DNA of 64,000 bases from contig NZ_CP039734.2 in NCBI RefSeq assembly GCF_011769985.2, forward strand, positions 620,001 through 684,000, in the 5' to 3' direction. Both the position numbers and the translations under genes were made by a program. Source of the stretch: Sulfurospirillum diekertiae (lineage in GTDB: Bacteria; Campylobacterota; Campylobacteria; Campylobacterales; Sulfurospirillaceae). Of this stretch, positions 36,840 through 45,954 are shown piece after piece. The notes under the pieces are model-generated. The model did no database searches. It saw nothing but the letters and a program-made list of their open reading frames with translations, and was not told the DNA's origin. How positions within the stretch are numbered: the first letter of the stretch is position 1; the number at the start of each line of letters is the position of its first letter.

Positions 36840-38305
36840 AAACGTCGTATGATGTTTTAATTATTGGTACAGGCATTGCGGGTTTAAGTACGGCACTTGC
36901 ACTACCACGCTCACTGAGTGTGCTTATTGTCTCTAAAGATTACGCATGGGAATGCAATACCTTTTACGCACAAGGTGGTGTCGCCGTTGCCAAAGATACG
37001 GCTGACATACCTTTACATGTAAAAGATACACTCGGCGCTGGGGCAGGACATTGTGACCCAGAGGCGGTTAATGTGCTCTGTTCTGAAGGGCCGATTGCGA
37101 TCAAACGTTTAATCAATATGGGATTTCATTTTGACAAAGATGAAGATGGAAATCTTCTCTACACCAAAGAAGCAGCACACAGCACCAACCGCATTTTACA
37201 CGCAGGTGGTGACGCCACAGGGCGCTACATTCACCTTTTTTTAATGCAACAACTTCCTTTTCCTATTCTTTATAACACGCAAGTCACTGACCTATTGATT
37301 GATGAGGGTGTCTGTTATGGTGCACGTGTTTTTCATGCCGATAAAATTTTTAATCTTTATGCTAAAAAAGTCATTATTGCCAGTGGTGGAGTAGGGTCTC
37401 TTTACGAGTATCACACCAATGCGCGAACGATTAGTGCCGATATGCAAGGCATTTGTTTGAGTCATGGCATTGCACTTGCAGATATGGAAATGATGCAGTT
37501 TCACCCTACCGCTTTTGTGCTTGGCAACAGCGTTCGTAAACAGCTTTTAAGCGAGTCGCTCAGAGGCGAGGGCGCCATGGTGGTGGATGAAGATGGGAGA
37601 CGGTTTGTGTTTGATTATGATCCACGAGGCGAACTTGCACCCCGCGATGTGGTGAGTCGTGCCATTTTTCGCTATAAACAAAAAACGGGTAAAGAGGTCT
37701 ATTTAGACTTAAGTGCCTTTACCAAAGAGCATTTTGCACAGCGTTTTCCGAGTATCTATTTTAATATGACCAATATTGGCTACAACGTACCTGAACAGCG
37801 AATTCCTATCTCTCCAGCCTTTCACTACTCCATGGGTGGCATTAAAACGGATTTGCGAGGAAACGTTTTACATGTAAAAGATCTTTATGCCGTTGGCGAG
37901 TGCGCAAATACCGGTGTGCATGGAGCAAACAGACTTGCAAGTAACTCATTGCTTGAAGGATTAGTGTTCTCCGCTCGTGTGGCAGAGGAGATCAAACAGA
38001 GTATCTTCGAACCAAAGGTACAGCGTACGTTTAGCGAAGTTGAAGAAGTGCTGATACACGAAAATGACAAGGTGCTTAAAAATGAGTTACGCCATTTGAT
38101 GTGGTATTATGCAGGCATCCTGCGAGAACCAAAAAATTTGGAAAAAGCAAAAAAGAGAGTGGAAGAGATGTTAGCATTATCCATTGGAAAACTGCTGAGA
38201 CTTCGACTTTTAGTGTCACTTGAAATTATTACCAGTGCGCTTAATCGAAAAGAATCACTGGGTGCACACTATTTACAACAAGGGAATGACCTATGCGAAT
38301 CTTAG
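36836..38305 (+). CDS. nadB: L-aspartate oxidase
   Basis: A 489-residue FAD enzyme that oxidises aspartate to iminoaspartate for NAD synthesis. The N-terminal dinucleotide fold is VLIIGTGIAGLSTALAL, followed by FYAQGGVAVA, HSTNRILHAGGDATGR, the active-site region MMQFHPTAFV and RGEGAMVVDEDGRRFV, and then VGECANTGVHGANRLASNSLLEGLVF. The C-terminal helical domain is shortened compared with the roughly 540-residue E. coli protein. NadA is not adjacent. It is coupled to the LptM-like gene upstream (ATGA) and overlaps nhaD by 13 bases. Two palindrome copies lie inside (37013, 37868). Confidence 0.95.
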   Translation: MKTSYDVLIIGTGIAGLSTALALPRSLSVLIVSKDYAWECNTFYAQGGVAVAKDTADIPLHVKDTLGAGAGHCDPEAVNVLCSEGPIAIKRLINMGFHFDKDEDGNLLYTKEAAHSTNRILHAGGDATGRYIHLFLMQQLPFPILYNTQVTDLLIDEGVCYGARVFHADKIFNLYAKKVIIASGGVGSLYEYHTNARTISADMQGICLSHGIALADMEMMQFHPTAFVLGNSVRKQLLSESLRGEGAMVVDEDGRRFVFDYDPRGELAPRDVVSRAIFRYKQKTGKEVYLDLSAFTKEHFAQRFPSIYFNMTNIGYNVPEQRIPISPAFHYSMGGIKTDLRGNVLHVKDLYAVGECANTGVHGANRLASNSLLEGLVFSARVAEEIKQSIFEPKVQRTFSEVEEVLIHENDKVLKNELRHLMWYYAGILREPKNLEKAKKRVEEMLALSIGKLLRLRLLVSLEIITSALNRKESLGAHYLQQGNDLCES

Positions 38306-39642
38306 TAGCGCTATTTGTTTTAGTTAATACCATTTGGGCGTCAAGTGGTCAAAATCTTACTAATACTTGGGTTGGAATCGTCTCATTAATCCTCTTCGTT
38401 GTGGGGTATTATGTCGTAGCCGCTGAGGAAAAATTTCATATCAATAAATCAAAACCTGCTTTGTTTATGGGAACATTCATTTTTATTCTCATTGGTATTT
38501 ATTTTGCCGTAAATGGGATGGATAATACACCTTTAACGCATGAACTTGATGCTCTTATTTTAGAGATCGCAGAGATCTTTTTCTTCTTAATGGTAGCAAT
38601 GACCTACATTGAAACGATGATTGAACGACGTGTTTTTGATGCGCTGAAATATAATTTAGTTTCAAAAGGCTATTCGTATAAAAAACTATTTTGGTTAACA
38701 GGAAGCTTAGCGTTTTTTATTAGTCCTGTTGCAGATAACCTCACTACGGCCTTAATTCTCTCCACAGTTCTGATCACAATCGAAAAAGAGGATAAACTCT
38801 TTTTAGTCCCAGGTGCGATTAACATTGTTGTAGGTGCCAATGCTGGTGGCGCTTGGAGCCCTTTTGGTGACATCACTACGTTAATGACATGGATGGCAGG
38901 TAAAGCTACGTTTGTTGAATTTTTTGGACTTTTCCTTGCCGCCTTTTTAGGGTGGTTGCTCACGGGTTGGTTACTCTCCTTATCTGTTCCCAAGACAAAG
39001 CCCCATTTTGACGCCAGTGTTGAACAAAGGGTTGTGATCTTAAAAGGTGGAAAAGTGGTGATTGCTTTAGGTGTTATTACCATTATCTGTGCCGTTTTAT
39101 GTCAACAACTTTTCCATATACCACCGATGTGGGGTATGGTTTTTGGACTCTCTTTACTTAAGCTCTACACCTATCAGCTTAAACGTAGAAGCAATGAATT
39201 TATCAGTATTTTTCAATCCATCAGTAAAATTGAATACGATACACTGTTCTTTTTCTTTGGTATTTTAGCTGCGGTTGGAGGGCTTCATTTTTTAGGTTTC
39301 TTAGATTTAGCTGCAAAATTGTATGATAGTGCAGGTGCAACCACGGTTAACATTGGCGTAGGCTTTTTATCGGCTATCGTCGATAATGTCCCGGTGATGA
39401 GTGCCGTGTTAAAAGCCAATCCTACGATGAACGACGATCAATGGTTATTGGTAACAATGACCGCAGGTATTGGTGGGAGTTTGATTAGCTTTGGTTCTGC
39501 TGCAGGCGTGGGTGTTATGGGAAAACTTAGAGGTATTTATACCTTTGGAACGCATATGAAATACGCATGGACCGTGTTTGCTGGCTATGTTCTCTCGCTG
39601 GTGATTTGGTATATTCAGTTTGAAATTATTGGCATATTTTAA
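38293..39642 (+). CDS. nhaD: NhaD-type sodium/proton antiporter
   Basis: A 449-residue polytopic membrane protein with about 12 segments. Family features include SPVADNLTTALILSTVLITI, NIVVGANAGGAWSPFGDITTLMTWMAGK and the later VGFLSAIVDNVPVMSAVL with GIGGSLISFGSAAGVGVMGKLRGIYTFGTHMKYAW. NhaD antiporters export Na+ (and Li+) in exchange for protons. The first about 17 residues could be a signal-like segment (MRILVALFVLVNTIWA). It overlaps the nadB 3' end by 13 bases and is followed after 13 bases by guaA, so it belongs to the same transcript. Confidence 0.92.
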   Translation: MRILVALFVLVNTIWASSGQNLTNTWVGIVSLILFVVGYYVVAAEEKFHINKSKPALFMGTFIFILIGIYFAVNGMDNTPLTHELDALILEIAEIFFFLMVAMTYIETMIERRVFDALKYNLVSKGYSYKKLFWLTGSLAFFISPVADNLTTALILSTVLITIEKEDKLFLVPGAINIVVGANAGGAWSPFGDITTLMTWMAGKATFVEFFGLFLAAFLGWLLTGWLLSLSVPKTKPHFDASVEQRVVILKGGKVVIALGVITIICAVLCQQLFHIPPMWGMVFGLSLLKLYTYQLKRRSNEFISIFQSISKIEYDTLFFFFGILAAVGGLHFLGFLDLAAKLYDSAGATTVNIGVGFLSAIVDNVPVMSAVLKANPTMNDDQWLLVTMTAGIGGSLISFGSAAGVGVMGKLRGIYTFGTHMKYAWTVFAGYVLSLVIWYIQFEIIGIF

Positions 39643-39655
39643 TAGAAGGAAATAA

Positions 39656-41191
39656 ATGAAAGAAGTCCCCATCTTAGTCTTAGATTTTGGTTCACAATAC
39701 ACTCAGTTGATTGCACGTAAGCTCCGTGAGAGCGGTGTTTACTGTGAGATCGTGCCTTACAATGAGAAGATTGAAGATATTCAAAAACGTAACCCAAAAG
39801 GTATTATTTTAAGTGGTGGTCCTGCGTCTGTATATGCGAAAGACTCGTATCATCCTGATCCTGCTGTTTACGCACTTGGTTTGCCTCTTCTTGGTATTTG
39901 TTATGGAATGCAACTTTTAACGCAACATTTTGGTGGAAGTGTTATTCCTGCGACGCATCAAGAGTATGGTAAGGCAAAACTGCAATTTGAGAGTGACCAT
40001 AAAATTTTTAAAGACACACCATGTGGACAAATTGTTTGGATGAGCCATGGCGATAAAGTGGAAGCATTACCAGTGGGATTTGAGAAAATTGGGTACAGCG
40101 AAAACTCACCGTATGCGGCTATTGCCGATGAAAAACGCAATATGTATGCCTTTCAATTTCACCCAGAAGTTTTTCATTCAGAACAAGGTAGTAAGCTTTT
40201 AAAGAACTTTGCAAAATACATTTGTGGCTGCGAAAGTACTTGGAATATGGGCTCATTTGCGAAAGAGCAAATTGCGAAGATTCGTGAAAAGGTTGGTTCT
40301 AAAAAAGTCTTATGCGGTGTCAGTGGTGGCGTTGATAGCTCTGTGGTGGCAACCCTTTTAGCTGAAGCGATTGGCGATCAACTTGTTTCCGTGTTCGTGG
40401 ACAATGGACTGCTGCGAGCACACGAACGTGAACAAGTTGAAACGATGTTTAAAAGTCGCAATGTTCCCCTCATTACGATTGATGCAAGTGAGAAATTTTT
40501 AAGCAGACTTGCGGGTGTGAGTGATCCTGAAAAAAAACGTAAAATCATCGGCGAAACCTTTATCGAAGTGTTTGATGAAGAGGCGAAAAAACATGATGGA
40601 ATTCATTTTTTAGCTCAAGGTACGCTTTATACCGATGTGATTGAATCTGTATCGGTCAAAGGCCCTTCCAAAACGATCAAATCACATCATAATGTTGGTG
40701 GTTTGCCTGATTGGATGACGTTTGAACTGATTGAGCCTCTTCGTGAAATCTTTAAAGATGAGGTACGTATTTTAGGAGCAGAATTAGGGCTTCCAAAAGA
40801 TATGCTTTCTCGCCATCCTTTCCCAGGACCGGGTTTAGCTATTCGCATCATGGGGGAAGTTACGAAAGAGGATTTAAAGCTTTTACGCGCAGCCGATGTC
40901 ATTATGCTTCAAGAGCTTCGTTCATCTGGATACTATGACAAAACGTGGCAAGCCTTTACGGTTCTTTTAAATGTGAAAAGTGTTGGCGTCATGGGTGATA
41001 ATCGAACGTATGATAATACCATCTGTGTCCGAATTGTGGATGCAACAGACGGTATGACCGCAACCTTCGCACACATCCCACATACGATTTTGGAAAATAT
41101 CAGCCGACGTATTATCAATGAAGTGGCTGGCATTAACCGCGTGGTGTATGACATCTCCTCAAAACCACCTGCAACGATTGAATGGGAATAA
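39656..41191 (+). CDS. guaA: GMP synthase (glutamine-hydrolysing)
   Basis: A 511-residue bifunctional enzyme making GMP from XMP. The class I glutamine amidotransferase has its nucleophile in [10 protein letters not shown] (Cys about residue 81) and its His/Glu pair in [10 protein letters not shown]. The ATP-pyrophosphatase domain has the P-loop [12 protein letters not shown] (about 222-233). The dimerisation domain contains [17 protein letters not shown] and ends with KPPATIEWE, as expected. RBS AAGGAAATAA sits just before the ATG. It is followed closely by hemD. Confidence 0.97.
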   Translation: MKEVPILVLDFGSQYTQLIARKLRESGVYCEIVPYNEKIEDIQKRNPKGIILSGGPASVYAKDSYHPDPAVYALGLPLLGICYGMQLLTQHFGGSVIPATHQEYGKAKLQFESDHKIFKDTPCGQIVWMSHGDKVEALPVGFEKIGYSENSPYAAIADEKRNMYAFQFHPEVFHSEQGSKLLKNFAKYICGCESTWNMGSFAKEQIAKIREKVGSKKVLCGVSGGVDSSVVATLLAEAIGDQLVSVFVDNGLLRAHEREQVETMFKSRNVPLITIDASEKFLSRLAGVSDPEKKRKIIGETFIEVFDEEAKKHDGIHFLAQGTLYTDVIESVSVKGPSKTIKSHHNVGGLPDWMTFELIEPLREIFKDEVRILGAELGLPKDMLSRHPFPGPGLAIRIMGEVTKEDLKLLRAADVIMLQELRSSGYYDKTWQAFTVLLNVKSVGVMGDNRTYDNTICVRIVDATDGMTATFAHIPHTILENISRRIINEVAGINRVVYDISSKPPATIEWE

Positions 41192-41197
41192 CAGACG

Positions 41198-41824
41198 ATG
41201 ATCTACCTCTTCAGCGATAAAGCGTATGAAGGGGTAGTGCATCTCCCACTTTTTGAGATTGTGTTTGATCCAACGCCTCTTGATTTGGAAGGATTTGATG
41301 CCATCATTTTTACCTCAAAAAATAGTGTTAAAGCGCTCGATCGAAATGGCAGAGCATGGAAAGATAAAAAAGCCTATGCCATCGGCGAAGGAACAGCTTC
41401 GTTTATAAAGAAGTGTGGCGGCAATTTAGTCTTTACATGTAAAGAGTCGTATGGCGACGCATTTGCCCAAATACTCACTCCTCTTTTAACCAATCAAAAG
41501 GTCTTCTTTCCCCGCGCGAAAGAGGTTTCCTCTTCACTGTTTGAAATTTTACATGTAAACCATATTGACATAGAACAACGCATTGTGTATGAGACAAAAT
41601 GTAAGTATTATCCTTCTTCTTTTACCCCTTTAAAAGAATCTAAACTTATTTTTACTTCACCCTCTACGGTACACTGCTTTATGAAAAATTTTGACTGGGA
41701 TGAGAGTTATACCGCCATTGCTATTGGTGAAAAAACAGCTTCCGCTCTGCCTTCACATGTTAAAAAGATTGTCTCTTCCTCTCAAAGTATTGAGGCGTGC
41801 GTCGCCTTGGCAAAAGCTCTTTAG
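41198..41824 (+). CDS. hemD: Uroporphyrinogen-III synthase
   Basis: A 208-residue HemD, which cyclises hydroxymethylbilane with inversion of ring D. The family is divergent; visible support comes from FDAIIFTSKNSVKAL near the N-terminus, YAIGEGTASFIKKCGG, ESKLIFTSPSTVHCFMKNF and YTAIAIGEKTASAL, which follow the usual HemD pattern of two Rossmann-like lobes. It is shorter than the roughly 245-residue E. coli enzyme, as is typical for Campylobacterota. It starts 6 bases after guaA. It holds two palindrome copies 116 bases apart; the first (41430-41445) is a 16-bp perfect dyad. Confidence 0.82.
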   Translation: MIYLFSDKAYEGVVHLPLFEIVFDPTPLDLEGFDAIIFTSKNSVKALDRNGRAWKDKKAYAIGEGTASFIKKCGGNLVFTCKESYGDAFAQILTPLLTNQKVFFPRAKEVSSSLFEILHVNHIDIEQRIVYETKCKYYPSSFTPLKESKLIFTSPSTVHCFMKNFDWDESYTAIAIGEKTASALPSHVKKIVSSSQSIEACVALAKAL

Positions 41825-41838
41825 AAGCTAAATTCCTT

Positions 41839-41844
41839 TATAAT
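41839..41844 (+). promoter_or_regulatory. -10 box of the 6S RNA gene
   Basis: TATAAT in the context CCTTTATAATTAAAG, directly after the hemD stop and 7 bases before the proposed RNA 5' end. The same TTTATAATTAAAG context recurs before pheS. Confidence 0.6.
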
Positions 41845-41850
41845 TAAAGA

Positions 41851-42060
41851 AGTTTAGTAGTTTGCCTCGCCTGGGTGAAGCGACAACCGTTTTCATGAGG
41901 GTCCAACAATTAGTATACGGGAATACGTACATTTTTGGTGTGCCTGTGGTTTCGTTTGAGCTTTGTAAAAAGTGAGAGATTGCAGCCTAAAGAAAAGGTC
42001 GACTCCCAGAAGTTGGCTTATTAGGGCCGCTTCAATCACGGAACGCTCACTTGGGTTTTT
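41851..42060 (+). ncRNA. ssrS: Probable 6S RNA
   Basis: This 270-bp gap between hemD and purD has no credible protein gene, yet a good promoter and a long self-complementary RNA. The 5' segment CCTGGGTGAAGCG (41870-41882) pairs with CGCTCACTTGGG (about 42043-42055), with some G-U pairs and one bulge. Next inward, CCGT pairs with ACGG, then GAGG with CTTC. The inner part is a less paired bubble before an apical hairpin, the rod-like shape of 6S RNA, which binds the sigma-70 holoenzyme. I recall that Helicobacter 6S RNA is encoded beside purD, which fits. The 3' end is placed at the TTTTT run. An SRP or RNase P RNA is excluded by the absence of their signature motifs. Confidence 0.72.
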
Positions 42061-42097
42061 ACATGTAAACGAAATAGATTTTTTTGGAGAAATATTA

Positions 42098-43372
42098 ATG
42101 AAGGTAATGGTTGTTGGTAGTGGTGGCAGAGAATATTCTATAGGTTTAGCACTGAAACGTGATCCAAACGTAACTGAACTTTTTTTCGCACCGGGCAATG
42201 GTGCAACGCCACAACTTGGAAGCAATGTTACCTGTAAAGATTATGAAGCATTAGCCAATTTTGCTAAAGAAAATGGCATCGATCTGACCGTTGTCGGACC
42301 AGAAACCGCTTTGGTGGATGGTATTGTCGATATTTTCAAAGCCAAAGGTTTAGTCATTTTTGGTGCATCCAAAGCAGCAGCTCGTTTAGAGGGCTCGAAA
42401 ATCTTTATGAAAAACTTCCTTTCTCGCTATAACATTCCAACCGCAAAATTTATCGAAACGAGTGATGCTAAAAAAGCCAATGATTTTATCGAAACCCTTG
42501 ATCTCCCTATCGTTGTAAAAGCCGATGGTTTGTGTGCCGGTAAAGGTGTCATCATCGCGCAAAGCAAAGACGAAGCGAAAGAGGCTGTGAGTGATATGCT
42601 CAGCGGTAAAAGTTTTGGTGATGCAGGGCTTGGCGTCGTTGTCGAAGAATTTTTGGATGGGTATGAGCTCTCCTTATTTGTTATTTGTGATGGTGTGGAT
42701 TATAAAATTCTTCCCGCAGCACAAGATCACAAACGTTTGAAAGATAATGATATTGGACCTAATACGGGTGGAATGGGTGCATATGCACCAACCCCATTAA
42801 TTGATGAAGTGCTATATAAAAAAGTCGAAGAGCGTGTGGTTAAGCCGACGCTTGCAGGTATGCAAAAAGAGAATGCTCCCTTTGAGGGTGTGTTGTTTAT
42901 TGGCTTGATGATCGTCAAAAATGAGCCGATTGTTTTGGAATACAACGTTCGTTTTGGCGATCCAGAGTGCGAGATTTTAATGCCACTGTTAAAAACACCT
43001 GCGAGCGAGCTTTTTTATAAAGCGGCAACAGGCAACCTTAAAAATTTAAACATAGAATTTTTTAATAAATATGCTATTGCAGTCGTGATGGCAAGTGAAA
43101 ATTATCCTTATGGCAATTCAAAGCCAGCAGAAATTATTATTGATAAAAATGTTCATAAAGATCTCGAAAATACGCACATCTCTTACGCAGGCGTCAGCCT
43201 TGAAGATGGTAAGCTTTATGCAACAGGCGGACGTGTCCTTTTATGCGTGGGTGTAGGTGATAGCATCAAAACGGCACGTGATAGTGCCTACCTGCTTTGT
43301 GGACAAGTCCATTTTGCTGGAAAACAATTTAGAAGCGATATTGCATATCAGGCACTCAAGCATGACAAATGA
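42098..43372 (+). CDS. purD: Phosphoribosylamine-glycine ligase
   Basis: A 424-residue ATP-grasp enzyme, the second step of purine synthesis. It starts [19 protein letters not shown] and contains [17 protein letters not shown], the ATP-binding loop [27 protein letters not shown] and the metal-binding [13 protein letters not shown]. The ATG at 42098 was chosen for GGAG 11 bases upstream and the family start; a longer frame upstream only reads through the 6S RNA. A palindrome copy sits in the leader at 42059. Its stop overlaps the RDD gene by 11 bases. Confidence 0.97.
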   Translation: MKVMVVGSGGREYSIGLALKRDPNVTELFFAPGNGATPQLGSNVTCKDYEALANFAKENGIDLTVVGPETALVDGIVDIFKAKGLVIFGASKAAARLEGSKIFMKNFLSRYNIPTAKFIETSDAKKANDFIETLDLPIVVKADGLCAGKGVIIAQSKDEAKEAVSDMLSGKSFGDAGLGVVVEEFLDGYELSLFVICDGVDYKILPAAQDHKRLKDNDIGPNTGGMGAYAPTPLIDEVLYKKVEERVVKPTLAGMQKENAPFEGVLFIGLMIVKNEPIVLEYNVRFGDPECEILMPLLKTPASELFYKAATGNLKNLNIEFFNKYAIAVVMASENYPYGNSKPAEIIIDKNVHKDLENTHISYAGVSLEDGKLYATGGRVLLCVGVGDSIKTARDSAYLLCGQVHFAGKQFRSDIAYQALKHDK

Positions 43373-43817
43373 AGAGTTGATTGAAAAGTTTGAAAGCGAA
43401 AATATTACATTAGCGCCACTACAAAAGCGTGGACTAGCGTATTTGATTGACGAAATCTTAATTTCCGTTCTTTTTTCATTGATTTATCTTGATCAAATGC
43501 CTGAAAATGTGACGACAGAAGAGCTTCTAAATACTATTAACAGTCTGTTTATCTATGTTGTCGTATTAAAAGTGATTTATCAAACTTTTTTTGTATGGAT
43601 GTATGGAGCAACGTTAGGAAAGATTGCGATGAAAATCAGAGTGATTTCAACAGCTGATTTAGAAAATCCATCTTTAGTCCTTTCGTTAAGTCGAGCAGTG
43701 TTTAGAATTATTAGTGAGTCCATATTTTATTTAGGCTTTATATGGGCGTATTTAAATCCAAAAAGAGAGACATGGCATGATAGAGTCGCCAACACGTTGG
43801 TTATCAATGCGAATTAG
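43362..43817 (+). CDS. RDD family membrane protein
   Basis: A 151-residue integral membrane protein with [20 protein letters not shown] (the RDD-type Arg-Asp signature with D at LIDEI), a second segment [19 protein letters not shown] with [14 protein letters not shown], and a third ([35 protein letters not shown]) ending with the conserved WHDRVA. The function of the family is mixed; some members act as ion exchangers. ATG 43362 overlaps the purD stop by 11 bases. The neighbouring position between purD and lptD is also seen in Helicobacter, as I recall. Confidence 0.85.
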   Translation: MTNEELIEKFESENITLAPLQKRGLAYLIDEILISVLFSLIYLDQMPENVTTEELLNTINSLFIYVVVLKVIYQTFFVWMYGATLGKIAMKIRVISTADLENPSLVLSLSRAVFRIISESIFYLGFIWAYLNPKRETWHDRVANTLVINAN

Positions 43818-45922
43818 ATTTTTTTTCCTATTGTTGCTTTCTTTGGGAAGCTTATGGGCAGCACCAACACAAAAAACACCTCAAGATGTAGAAGTTTTAG
43901 CAAACAATGTGAGTAAAGAAGGGACATTAGTCCATGCTGTTGGCAATGTGGTTCTTTATAGTCCAAAGTATCTTATTACTGCAGATGAGGCCTTCTATGA
44001 TCAAGCCAATGGTGATTTAGAGCTCTTTGGTAATATTACGCTACTTGAGGGCGTGAATTATGCTTCCAGAAGTGGGCATACCAAGATTAATCTTAATACC
44101 GACAAAGGCGTTTCAGACCCTCTCTTCTTTTTTTGATGAGAGTTCCGATGTATGGATAAAATGTGAAAATGCCATTTTAAATCCTGATACCTACATTACT
44201 CAAAAATCCATTGTTTCGAGCTGCAATACTCAAGACCCTGATTGGAAAATAGCATTTACGTCAGGAGAATTCGATAAAGAAAACAAATGGTTACATCTTT
44301 ATAATCCTGTCTTTTATGCAGGTGATATTCCCGTTTTGTACCTCCCTTATTTTTCATTTACGACGGACAAAACTAGGCGTACAGGACTTTTAAAGCCTGA
44401 ATTTGGGATGAGTAGCCAAGAGGGTTTTTATTACATGCAGCCTATCTATTTTGCTCCTGATGTGAACTACGATGTAGAGCTTCGCCCGCAGGTACGAACA
44501 AATAGAGGTGAAGGAATGCACGGAACCTACCGTTTTGTAGACTCTGCCTATTCTAATGGTTCTATTACAACAGGGTACTTTAAGGAACACAGTAGCTATG
44601 CCAAGGATGAAAACCTAAAAAATGATAGCCATTATGGTTTACAAATGACATATGATCGTAGTCAGCTTTTAAGTGAAAAATATAATACTATTGAAGATGG
44701 CTTATGGTTTGATATCAATTATCTTAACGATATAGATTATTTTAATACGATGAGAAATGATACGTTGAGCTATGATAAATTAGCAACTTCGCGTTTCAAT
44801 TATTATATTAAGCACAATGAGGACTATTTTGGGTTTTATGCTAAATATTATATTGATACTTCACTAGTAACCAATGATACAACATTGCAAGAATTACCAA
44901 CATTACATTATCACCATTTTTCAAATCCACTTTTATTTGATAATTTACTCTATTCTGTTGATTATCAAGCCCACAACTATACACGTTCAGAGGGCATAAC
45001 GGCATTTCAAAATGAGTTTAATGCTCCATTTACCTTATATTTTTCATTTTTAGAAGATTATTTACATGCAAGCGTTTCAGAAAATATTTATGCAACGCAT
45101 ATTGCTTATGGAAACGATGATACACAAGAAAATGAGGGAAAATATTGGAGAAATTATCATAAATTTTCACTCTATACAGAACTTTCAAAACCGTACGATA
45201 ATTTTTATCATACAATGTATCTTAATCTTGATCAAATTCTTCCTAGTAAAGAGGATGAAAATGGTTATGTAGCTAATTTTATTGCTTTAAATACATTGAC
45301 TAAAAGTACCTCTTTAACACTCAAAGAATTTTTTTATAATGAAGATGGTGAAAAGAAAGTAAGTCACTCATTAAAACAGATTTACTACAGTGACTACGAT
45401 TATAAGTATGGTGATTTGGAAAATGATCTCAAATACTATGTAACCGATAAAATTTATTTAGGGCATAATTTACATTATTCCCATGAATTTAGTAAAGTGT
45501 CTCGTAATCAAGTTTCTATTAATTATGCCGATGATATTTATTCGACATCATTACGCTATACCTACCAAGATAAAACATATCGAGAAAATACAATTTATAA
45601 AGTGAGCCAAGATATTTCATCTAATAAAGATTATAGCTTTGTGACTCTATATGCTGACAGTAAATATTTCACACATTATAATATTTTCTCAAGTGTTGAT
45701 TATGATGTACAAGATGATCAATTTAGATCATGGAATATTGGGTTTAAAAAGAGTTTGAAGTGCTGGGATTATTCTATACAATATAGAGATAAAATAACGC
45801 CTAAATTAACGAGTGCAAGTGTTGACTCAGTGAATAGAGAAGGTATTATGTTTATGTTTAATATCTATCCACTTGGTAGCGTAGGATATGATCTTTCGAG
45901 AGAGTCCGAACAAAAATTTTAA
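43807..45922 (+). CDS. lptD: LPS-assembly protein LptD, interrupted by a +1 frameshift
   Basis: Two reading frames together make one LptD of about 704 residues. The first (to a TGA at 44134-44136) has a signal peptide ([19 protein letters not shown]) and the LptA-like jellyroll (NNVSKEGTLVHAVGNVVLYSPKYLITADEAFYD). The second, in the +1 frame from GAT 44135, continues DESSDVWIKCENAIL, then the LptD hallmark PVLYLPYFSF and the barrel strands to the stop. Joining gives PLFFFDESSDVW with nothing lost. The break is in a run of seven T (44128-44134); six would restore the frame. LptD is the outer-membrane LPS translocon, normally essential, so a sequencing error or recoding is likelier than loss. 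An ATG at 43777 is an alternative start. Confidence 0.88.
44128..44134 (+). other. T7 tract at the lptD frameshift
   Basis: Seven T followed by GATGAG. In the first frame the reading is TTC TTT TTT TGA; in the second TTT GAT GAG. A +1 slip at TTT would re-pair perfectly on TTT, with a UGA stop in the A site. Confidence 0.9.
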
Positions 45923-45954
45923 AGAAATGTAGTTAATAAACGAAGGAGAAAAGA

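Noticed and set aside
41972-42097. Longer purD reading frame starting at 41972
   Set aside because: The extension runs through the 6S RNA-like sequence and encodes an N-terminus unlike PurD; the ATG at 42098 has a ribosome binding site and the family start.
44060-44134. Independent start for the second lptD frame at ATG 44060
   Set aside because: The 25 residues from that ATG have no LptD similarity, whereas the other frame continues the LptA-like domain up to the T7 run.
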